Positions 1-5,225 of a stretch of DNA of 5,225 bases are shown here, in pieces. The translations under genes were made by a program, and so were the position numbers. Position 1 is the first letter of the stretch. Each line of letters opens with the position of its first letter. This stretch comes from Pyrinomonadaceae bacterium (lineage in GTDB: Bacteria > Acidobacteriota > Blastocatellia > Pyrinomonadales > Pyrinomonadaceae): assembly GCA_013813825.1 (NCBI GenBank), contig JACCRA010000421.1:1-5225 (forward strand). Reading direction: 5' to 3'. Below the pieces are notes generated by a model. It did no database searches. It was given only the letters and a program-made list of their open reading frames with translations, and was not told the origin of the DNA.

Positions 1-398
1 TATCGAATCCGCACGGCGAAGCCGACATTGCCGGCATTGTTGGGAGCGGTCGCTGACAACGGGCCGGAGAAGGTCCAGCGCACGTGCGTCACGTTGCGGT
101 CGAAGCCTGCAGGCGCGCCGCCGCCGCCGCTCGCCGGTGTGTAAGTATGATTCGCGCCGCCGTCGCTCGAATAGCTAACTGTCACACTCAGACCGGTTGT
201 GCCGGGGTTATTCACGACAGAGCCGACTTTGAAATCAGTGTTGTCGTTAATCTTCAAAGTCGTGTTGAGATTCGGGTCGGTCAGAGTAAAGTTGGACGCC
301 GCCGAGCCGCCCGTGTTGGTGAAGGTAATGGTGTAAGCGAGTTCAGTGCCCGGCGTCTGCGTTCCCGCCGGCGTGACGCTCTTCGTGAGCGTGATGTT
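1..398 (-). other. DUF11-like repeat 2 (protein domain, runs to the edge)
   Basis: From about residue 455: ITLTKSVTPAGTQTPGTELA, YTITFTNTGGSAASNFTLTD, then a longer loop with GGGGAPAG and a closing THVRWTFSGPLSA and VGFAVRIR. It has the same K-x(n)-PG-x(n)-YTI-x(2)-TNTG layout as the preceding repeat but carries an extra region (about residues 500-555). The closing strand is complete or nearly so at the window edge. Confidence 0.7.
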
Positions 399-1760
399 AG
401 GCTGCGCCACGACTACTACGTTGGCCGTTGCCGGAGCGTTATCAGTAGTAGTGGGCGTCGTATCAATCTGGAATTCATTGGCATGAGCGATGGCGTTGTT
501 GACATAAGTGCCAGCCTCGCTGGGCATCACGACGCGAAAGCTCAAATCTCTGGCCTGACCGGCAGGGATGCTGAAACTTCCCGCCCAAGTGAGCATCGCG
601 CCTGAGACGGTCGGATTGCTGATCGCCGTACCGTTGAAGGTTGAAGACCCGGCCACGTAACTCGGTTGGGCCGGGCTGGTTGGGAGCGTATCAACGTAGT
701 CCGCGATGGAGACCGCGTTCGGGCCGGTGTTGGCGATGCGTAAAGTGTAAGTGACCGTTCCGACCGGCGAAACCGGCGATGGCGTGGCGAGTTTGCTGAG
801 CGTGAGCGGCGGGGGTAGCGCCGTAATGGTGATGACGCCGCGACTGCCGAAATCGCTGTTGTAATGATAGCTGCTGCCCGAAAAATCGTAGATCAGCGTC
901 GAGGCGGTGGTGGTTCCCGTCGAGAGCACCTTTACCGTGTAGGTGGTGACAACATTGCCGCCGGCCCTGCCGCTTGGATACTGCTCCGGGCCGACGCAGT
1001 TGCGGTAGGTGGAAAGATTCAGCGGGTTGTTGTCCCAGCCGCAGGCATCGGCATAAATCTTGTTATTAGTGCCGCCGGTCGGACTGGTATAAGTCGTGGA
1101 GACAGACAAGACCTGAAAGATGATGTTGGACAAATTCAAAAATGCTTCCAACTGATCGTAGCCCTGCGTGGCCGTGCTGGCGCGCACGGTGTAGGAATAA
1201 GTCTGCCCCTGATAAACCGTGGTCGGGCCGGTGACGGAAGCGACCGTATTGCGATTTTGCGAGATGAGGCGTTCGACATAAAGTTCGCGCGGCGTCGGCG
1301 TACTCACCGGCGCGACGCCGTTGGCGCTCACCGTGATGTGATAGCGACGCGCCGTGTCGTAGGCTAACGAAGTCCGCGTAACCGTCACGGGGAAGTAAAA
1401 GTCGGCACAAGCGCCCGCCGCCAGCGACGCGGTGGTGACGGAGACGGAGCCGCCGAGGTTCAAGAAAGGATTCGCGCTATCCCAGATGAAGTTTCCGACC
1501 ACGTTGGTGAGCGTTGCCGGGCCGGTGTTACAAGCCCGCGCGCCCACGGGAAACGTGTCAGGGCCGACGCTCTGATTGTTGCTGTCGAGGCCGATGACAT
1601 TCCAAGTCACGGGCGTGACCGTGAGTTGTGCGTAAGCGGCTTGGACTCCCCCAATTCCGCAGAGCAGCGCCAGCAGCAGTCCCACGCGCATCAGGAACGC
1701 CCGCGCCACGGGGCGGAGAACATTAGCTCTTCCCCGCATCGGCATCGCGGCGGACATCAT
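1..1760 (-). CDS. Secreted DUF11 repeat protein (3' end outside window)
   Basis: I translated this frame by hand: 586 codons from the ATG at 1760 with no stop before the left edge, so the C-terminus is missing. Residues 1-44 form a Sec signal peptide. Residues 45-165 form an Ig-like domain opening QLTVTPVTWNVIGLDSNNQS with a CNTGPATL strand motif. About 170-315 is a second beta-rich domain with no name I recognise. About 318-450 is a clear DUF11 repeat (SPVGTVTYTLRIANTGPNAV, then DYVDTLP). About 455-586 is a second, longer DUF11-like unit (TPGTELAYTITFTNTGGSAA). DUF11 is an Ig-like repeat of surface and exported proteins. The opening domain resembles, from recall, N-termini of DUF11 proteins in cyanobacteria and acidobacteria. 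It is translated from the same message as the upstream barrel gene, which it overlaps by four bases. It is likely a surface or extracellular structural or adhesive protein; ligand and anchoring are unknown, since the C-terminus is not visible. Confidence 0.88.
   Translation of the reverse strand, partial: MMSAAMPMRGRANVLRPVARAFLMRVGLLLALLCGIGGVQAAYAQLTVTPVTWNVIGLDSNNQSVGPDTFPVGARACNTGPATLTNVVGNFIWDSANPFLNLGGSVSVTTASLAAGACADFYFPVTVTRTSLAYDTARRYHITVSANGVAPVSTPTPRELYVERLISQNRNTVASVTGPTTVYQGQTYSYTVRASTATQGYDQLEAFLNLSNIIFQVLSVSTTYTSPTGGTNNKIYADACGWDNNPLNLSTYRNCVGPEQYPSGRAGGNVVTTYTVKVLSTGTTTASTLIYDFSGSSYHYNSDFGSRGVITITALPPPLTLSKLATPSPVSPVGTVTYTLRIANTGPNAVSIADYVDTLPTSPAQPSYVAGSSTFNGTAISNPTVSGAMLTWAGSFSIPAGQARDLSFRVVMPSEAGTYVNNAIAHANEFQIDTTPTTTDNAPATANVVVVAQPNITLTKSVTPAGTQTPGTELAYTITFTNTGGSAASNFTLTDPNLNTTLKINDNTDFKVGSVVNNPGTTGLSVTVSYSSDGGANHTYTPASGGGGAPAGFDRNVTHVRWTFSGPLSATAPNNAGNVGFAVRIR
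411..809 (-). other. DUF11 repeat 1 (protein domain)
   Basis: Residues about 318-450 of the secreted protein show the DUF11 pattern: a leading LTLSKLATPSPVSPVG, the TVTYTLRIANTGPNAV strand pair, DYVDTLP, then a hydrophobic closing strand (ARDLSFRVVMP) and TYVNNAIAHAN. The length suits one repeat of the family. Domain limits are approximate. Confidence 0.75.
1629..1760 (-). other. Sec signal peptide of the DUF11 protein
   Basis: Residues 1-44 have an arginine-rich N-region (R9, R11, R16, R20, R25), a hydrophobic core (VGLLLALLCGIGGV) and an A-Y-A|Q signal peptidase I site after residue 44. C34 is preceded by A-L-L, which is not a lipobox, so lipoprotein processing is unlikely. The N-region is long. 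A start at M24 (codon 1691-1689) would give a textbook 21-residue signal peptide, but no Shine-Dalgarno sequence precedes it. Confidence 0.8.
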
Positions 1761-4700
1761 TGGCTCTCCCCTCCGCTCTGTGTCTGCCCGCTCCCGCCGC
1801 CCGCCGCCAGCCCTTGCCGCGAAGTGCCGAACAAGTCGAAGAGGTTCGAGAGTTTTGAGGAGATGGTGAAGTAGAAACCGCGCCGCGCGCCGAAGTTCGG
1901 CAGGCCGTGCGGCTCGACGGCGGACGTGAAGTTGTAGCCGCCACCGAATCGCAAATCGGACAACGCCCAGTAGCCGAGTTCCGCGCCGGAAGAAAAGCGG
2001 CGGGTGTGGCTCGCGGGCTGCGCCAGCATTCGCACCTCGCCCGCGAGATCGAAGCGGCGGCTCAGGCGATACTGCGCGCGGCCTTGTCCGAGATAAGTCA
2101 AAGCGGACGCGAACGCGAGCGTCTGATCGCCGTTAGCGCTCAAGCGCAAAGCGAAGCGACCGTACAACTCAAGGTCTTTCGTCAATTGATACAGGCCGTC
2201 GGATGAAAGCGTGTCTGATCGATCTCGCGTCGGTGCGCGTCCCGTTGTCGCGTCCTGTGCGAGCGAGCGGCGCGTGTAGCTGAACAGCAGCGCGGCGCGA
2301 TCCGAATCGAGCGGGCGGAAGCTGATCGCGGCAGTGCCGTTGAAAGAAGAACTGCCGCGCTCGCCGAAGACGGCGCGCCCCATCTGCACCTGCGCGAGCG
2401 CGGTCACGCCGTCGCCCATTTTCCCTGCCGCGCCGATGGTCAGGAGTTGGCCTAAGCCGTTGCGGTCGCGCAGCTCATAACGAGCCGACGAGCGGAAGTT
2501 CGCCGTCGGCTGCCAAGACAATCCGATGCCGCCGGTGTTGAAACTCTCGCCCTGACCGGCAAGATGGAAGCCGCGCTCGTATTGCAGATCAAGTGAGAAC
2601 ACTTTCGAGAGCGGGAGGCGATTCTGTAAGCCGATGACGGCGAAACTGTCAGTGCCGTTGATGCCGTTCTCCAATTGATACCGCCCAGTCATCGAAGTAT
2701 AGCGACCGAACTGCGTCTCGACGCCGATGGCCGTCTCGCGGCGCGACCCCGTAGCGGCGAAGCCCGTGTTTGCCACATCCGCAATCGGCACAATCGGGGC
2801 CGAAGCTAAACGCTGCGTGAAGAACAAGCGCGCTTGCTGGTTGAATTGATACCTCGCCGAGAGCGTCGTCTGATTCGGGTAAGTCGGATCAGACTCACCC
2901 AAGTTTTGCTCGCGCTTGACGGATAGTTCGAGCTTGTCCGTCGGGCGATATTCGACGCCGGCAGTGATGAGGTTGGAAGTCGTGTCGCGCTCGCTCAATT
3001 CATCATTCAAACGCCGGAAGTCGTAAGCGAAGAAAGTGCGAAGACGGTCAGTCCAAGTTTCATTCCAACTCAGTCCGGCAGTGATGCGCTCGTTATCGAC
3101 ATTCGCGGTGCGGTTGCGTTCGTCCAGCAGTTGGAAACGAATCACGCGCGACGAGCGCGGGCGCAAGTCGAGCGAGACGCCCGCGCGCTGCGCTCCCGGC
3201 GTGCTGGTCTGCCCGAAAGGATTCAGGAAATCTTCGTCGGAGCGCGAGAAGTTGGCGCGCAGCACAGAATCGTACAACGGCAGCGGCTGTTCCAACTCGA
3301 CGCGGTAAGCCTGCCCGTTATGCTCGCCGTCGCCGATGGTGTTGAAGACGTTGCCATTTGCCGCGACGCGCCCGCGACTCATCGCCCACGCGAATTGGAG
3401 TTTGCCACGACGCGGCAGAGTCCATTCGCCGTCCACGCCGCCCAACAGGAACGAGCCGAGATCAGCCTGCCGTTGATCCACGAATGAGAGACCGAGTTGC
3501 AATGTTTGTCCGAAACGCTTTTGCGCCCGCGCGGTATAGACGGCGGACGAGAGATCGCTCGCGCGGTACTCGTAAGTGACCACCGTTTGCAGCAAATTGA
3601 GTTCGTAGTCGAACACGCTGATCGGGCGCAGGAAAAATATCTCGCCGCTCGCCGGGTTCAGATTGTAATCCACCGAGCGCGCGAGCGTCTGCCGCGAGAG
3701 AATGATTTCCGGGTTGCGGCGGTCGCGCACTTCGAGCGTGACGGTCTCGGAGCCGGGCAGGATGTCGAAGTGCGAGAGGCGTTGGAGCGAGAGGAAGCCG
3801 CCCGGCAGCACATCGCGCGCAAACGCGGTGTCGGGCCGCGCGCCGGTGACGGTCACGAAGTCGCCGTTCGCGTTTTCGGCGTGGAGTTTCACGCCCGTCA
3901 GGTTGCGCGCGTAAGTGGCGAGTCCGGCCGTTTGCAGATCGGCGTCGAAGTCGCCGAACATCGCGTAAGAGCGCCCGCGATCCAGCCGCGCGTAAAGTTT
4001 CGAGTTCGATTGCGCGTCCTCGAAGCGCGTTGAAGAATCGCCGAAGAGCGGATAGACGCGCTCCAACGGATCGAGTTGAAACAGGCGGTCGCGCCCCGCC
4101 GCAGTGCGGTTCAGCGGACGCTGCGAGTCGTAAGCGAGGGTCAATAAATTCTGGCCGAAGAACTGGCCGCGATAATAGAAAGCGAGGCGGCTGCGGAAAT
4201 TGCCCTCTTCGCCGCGCATCGAGATTTCCGGCGCGGCGCGTCCGATTGAGATTTCCGCGAGGCCGACGAGCAACGCCGGGCGCACTTCCGGGATGATGCG
4301 GACTTCTTCTTCCGCTTCCACTTCTCCGGCGCTGGCGTGGAGTTTAGCGGTCGCGGGCGCACCGTCGGAGATGAGCTCGACGACCGTTTCGCCGCCCGCG
4401 AGTTGCGCCATTTGCTGCTGTGAGTTTTGGTTGATCTGTTCGGCGGAGATGGCCGCAATCGCGTTGGTCCCCTCGCCCTGTAAAGACGAATTGACTTCGC
4501 CGTTCTTCGCTTTGTTCGCGTTGGGAACGAGCAGACGGCCCGCCGAAGTCTGCACGGCGATCTGCCCATCCGCCGCCGGGTGTCCCCATTGATCGAAAGC
4601 GCGCACGGTAACGAGCGTCGCGTCGCGTCCGCCGGCCTGCACTTCGCGCTTCGCCGGAACAATCTCTAAACGCCGCGCCGGCCCGCGCCCGTACACAATC

Positions 4701-5225
4701 TGTTCTACGGAGCGCGCCGCCACACCTTCCTTGCTCATGGCCGTCGCCTTCAAGCGGTTCGGACCGGGGCGCAGATTGAGGCCGACGAATGTGAAAGTCG
4801 AGACTTTATTTTTATGATCGAGGCGTCGCTCGCCGATGTGGGAATCATTAACGCGCTCGCCATTGACTTCGAGCGCGACCGCCCAGCCTTCAGCGACGCG
4901 CGCTTCGACCGACAGCGCGGGTGACATGATGACTTCTTCCGCCGCCGGCTGAGCGACCACCACCTCGCCGGGCGCGATTGGCTCAACGTAATCCGGCGCG
5001 GCGGTCTCATACGTGCCGACACGCGAGAGGGGGAGAGGGGGAGAGAGGGAGGCGGGGGACGAGACTGTGTTGGGGAGGGGTAGAGAGGCAGCGAGGAGAG
5101 AAGCATCCGTCGCCTCATTGCGCTTTCCAGTCACGTCATTGCTACCGAGCGTCAACGCGGCGGCATCACGTCTCCCCGTCTCCCCCTCGCCCCTTCTCCC
5201 TTTCTCCCCGTCTCCCCCTCTCCCC
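1757..5225 (-). CDS. Outer-membrane beta-barrel protein with N-terminal Ig-like/Big_1 domains, partner of a DUF11 protein (5' end outside window)
   Basis: The frame is open from the right edge to a TGA at 1759-1757. The first possible start inside the window is a TTG at 5155, which I do not believe: it lacks a well-placed ribosome site, and no signal peptide follows it, although a barrel protein needs one. The true start probably lies beyond 5225. Counting residues from that TTG (1132 aa): 19-44 is a Ser/Pro/Leu-rich linker; about 66-157 looks Ig-like; about 160-290 resembles a Big_1/invasin domain (LEIVPAKREVQAGG, VRAFDQWGHPAADG); about 295-525 carries YPLFGDSST, YAMFGDFDADL and GSETVTLEVRDRRNPE followed by VDYNLNPASGEIFFLRPI; about 530-1109 is a series of alternating amphipathic strands; the last strand, GFYFTISSKLSNLFDLF, ends in Phe. 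There is no cysteine in the 1132 residues. From recall, the FGD and GSE motifs recur in large barrel proteins encoded beside DUF11 proteins in several diderm phyla. The role is inferred as surface anchoring or export; no enzymatic motif is seen. Confidence 0.85.
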   Translation of the reverse strand, partial: GRGGDGEKGRRGEGETGRRDAAALTLGSNDVTGKRNEATDASLLAASLPLPNTVSSPASLSPPLPLSRVGTYETAAPDYVEPIAPGEVVVAQPAAEEVIMSPALSVEARVAEGWAVALEVNGERVNDSHIGERRLDHKNKVSTFTFVGLNLRPGPNRLKATAMSKEGVAARSVEQIVYGRGPARRLEIVPAKREVQAGGRDATLVTVRAFDQWGHPAADGQIAVQTSAGRLLVPNANKAKNGEVNSSLQGEGTNAIAAISAEQINQNSQQQMAQLAGGETVVELISDGAPATAKLHASAGEVEAEEEVRIIPEVRPALLVGLAEISIGRAAPEISMRGEEGNFRSRLAFYYRGQFFGQNLLTLAYDSQRPLNRTAAGRDRLFQLDPLERVYPLFGDSSTRFEDAQSNSKLYARLDRGRSYAMFGDFDADLQTAGLATYARNLTGVKLHAENANGDFVTVTGARPDTAFARDVLPGGFLSLQRLSHFDILPGSETVTLEVRDRRNPEIILSRQTLARSVDYNLNPASGEIFFLRPISVFDYELNLLQTVVTYEYRASDLSSAVYTARAQKRFGQTLQLGLSFVDQRQADLGSFLLGGVDGEWTLPRRGKLQFAWAMSRGRVAANGNVFNTIGDGEHNGQAYRVELEQPLPLYDSVLRANFSRSDEDFLNPFGQTSTPGAQRAGVSLDLRPRSSRVIRFQLLDERNRTANVDNERITAGLSWNETWTDRLRTFFAYDFRRLNDELSERDTTSNLITAGVEYRPTDKLELSVKREQNLGESDPTYPNQTTLSARYQFNQQARLFFTQRLASAPIVPIADVANTGFAATGSRRETAIGVETQFGRYTSMTGRYQLENGINGTDSFAVIGLQNRLPLSKVFSLDLQYERGFHLAGQGESFNTGGIGLSWQPTANFRSSARYELRDRNGLGQLLTIGAAGKMGDGVTALAQVQMGRAVFGERGSSSFNGTAAISFRPLDSDRAALLFSYTRRSLAQDATTGRAPTRDRSDTLSSDGLYQLTKDLELYGRFALRLSANGDQTLAFASALTYLGQGRAQYRLSRRFDLAGEVRMLAQPASHTRRFSSGAELGYWALSDLRFGGGYNFTSAVEPHGLPNFGARRGFYFTISSKLSNLFDLFGTSRQGLAAGGGSGQTQSGGESQ
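1766..1774 (-). promoter_or_regulatory. Ribosome binding site and ATGA coupling junction of the DUF11 gene
   Basis: On the minus strand GGAGGGGAG occupies 1774-1766. Its GGAGG core ends nine bases before the ATG at 1760, and a second in-frame ATG follows directly at 1757. The site lies within codons for the barrel protein's final residues (SGGES). The barrel stop TGA (1759-1757) overlaps the ATG at 1760, giving an ATGA junction that typically means translational coupling. The spacing favours the first ATG over the second. Confidence 0.8.
1829..3568 (-). other. Transmembrane beta-barrel domain of the outer-membrane protein
   Basis: Residues about 530-1109 consist of repeated short strands of alternating polar and hydrophobic/aromatic residues (LQFAWAMSRGRV, RTFFAYDFRRLN, FSLDLQYERGF, LRFGGGYNFTS) joined by polar loops rich in D, N, R and G. 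About 580 residues would allow a barrel of more than 20 strands, but I did not count them reliably. The final strand ends in Phe, as in the outer-membrane sorting signal read by the BAM machinery. Confidence 0.75.
5025..5225. repeat. G-rich inverted repeat within the reading frame
   Basis: The plus strand is a polypurine tract at about 5025-5100 and a polypyrimidine tract at 5169-5225. A perfect 15-base inverted match joins 5030-5044 (ggggagagggggaga) with 5211-5225; the right arm may continue past the edge. Around it the two arms match more loosely. The 8-bp unit gtctcccc occurs as a direct tandem pair at 5170-5185 and again at 5210-5217. The enclosed 166 bases, which include the TTG at 5155, are of ordinary composition only in their middle part. 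The frame of the barrel gene stays open through all of it. Confidence 0.8.
5174..5225 (-). other. Potential G-quadruplex tract on the coding strand
   Basis: Seven runs of three to five G (5225-5222, 5218-5214, 5209-5206, 5200-5198, 5193-5190, 5186-5182, 5177-5174) are separated by loops of three to five bases, mostly AGA or AGAC. This exceeds the usual four-run G3+N1-7 pattern. It is on the strand that would be the mRNA, so it could fold in RNA as well as in DNA. Folding is inferred from pattern only. Confidence 0.6.

Noticed and set aside
117..130. Short gcc triplet run
   Set aside because: It encodes the GGGG loop of the second DUF11-like repeat in frame. Short glycine runs are ordinary in such loops, and the run is too short to call a microsatellite.
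84..605. Plus-strand open frame of 173 codons
   Set aside because: It lies antisense to the DUF11 domains, and its product is Arg/Ala/Val-rich without any recognisable motif. GC-rich codon bias on the minus strand leaves the opposite frame open.
864..1367. Plus-strand open frame of 167 codons
   Set aside because: It is antisense to the first two domains of the secreted protein, where the minus frame reads a coherent signal peptide and Ig-like sequence.
3497..4033. Plus-strand open frame of 178 codons
   Set aside because: It is antisense to the conserved pre-barrel region of the outer-membrane gene. The product is Arg/Ala/Glu-rich with no domain, so I treat it as a shadow of the real gene.
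4141..4662. Minus-strand open frame of 173 codons in another phase
   Set aside because: It overlaps the Ig-like and Big_1 part of the real gene and gives an Arg/Ser-rich product without domains. The main frame shows clear family motifs over the same bases.
5153..5155. TTG start codon for the barrel protein
   Set aside because: The nearest GGGGAG is about 15 bases or more upstream, no signal peptide follows, and the frame is open further upstream.
5025..5225. CRISPR array or insertion sequence
   Set aside because: There are no regular repeat-spacer units and no transposase or target-site duplication. The signal is a G-rich inverted repeat only.

Overview
This window holds two genes, both on the minus strand and both cut by a window edge. 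They form one tightly packed unit read from right to left. The first (1757-5225) encodes a large outer-membrane beta-barrel protein whose N-terminal part is built of Ig-like domains. The second (1-1760) encodes a secreted protein made of Ig-like and DUF11-type repeat domains. The stop of the first and the start of the second share the four bases ATGA (1760-1757), and a strong Shine-Dalgarno sequence lies inside the last codons of the first. There is no gene-free stretch, no RNA gene, and no promoter or terminator that I can support.

The sequence is GC-rich and fully coding, and both products belong to the cell surface of a double-membraned (Gram-negative) bacterium. DUF11 proteins paired with this kind of barrel, together with G-rich GGGGAGA-type repeats, make me think first of Acidobacteriota (Blastocatellia-like). 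Cyanobacteria or another diderm phylum remain possible. This placement is an impression from recall and was not tested by comparison.

Layout on the minus strand, in reading order. Positions 5225-5024: a purine-rich, G-run-rich tract and an inverted copy of it, both inside the open frame. Positions 4960-4290: Ig-like and Big_1/invasin-like domains. Positions 4290-3570: a conserved pre-barrel region with paired FGD motifs and a G-S-E-x-V-x-L-E-V-R-D motif. Positions 3570-1830: the transmembrane beta-barrel, ending in an outer-membrane-type last strand, followed by a Gly/Ser/Gln tail. Positions 1760-1629: the signal peptide of the second protein. Positions 1628-1: its Ig-like and DUF11 domains, running off the left edge.

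Working model (inference): the barrel protein sits in the outer membrane and displays, anchors or helps export the DUF11 repeat protein made from the same transcript. The most unusual local feature is the G-rich inverted repeat lying within the reading frame. It contains 8-bp tandem units whose gain or loss would shift the frame.
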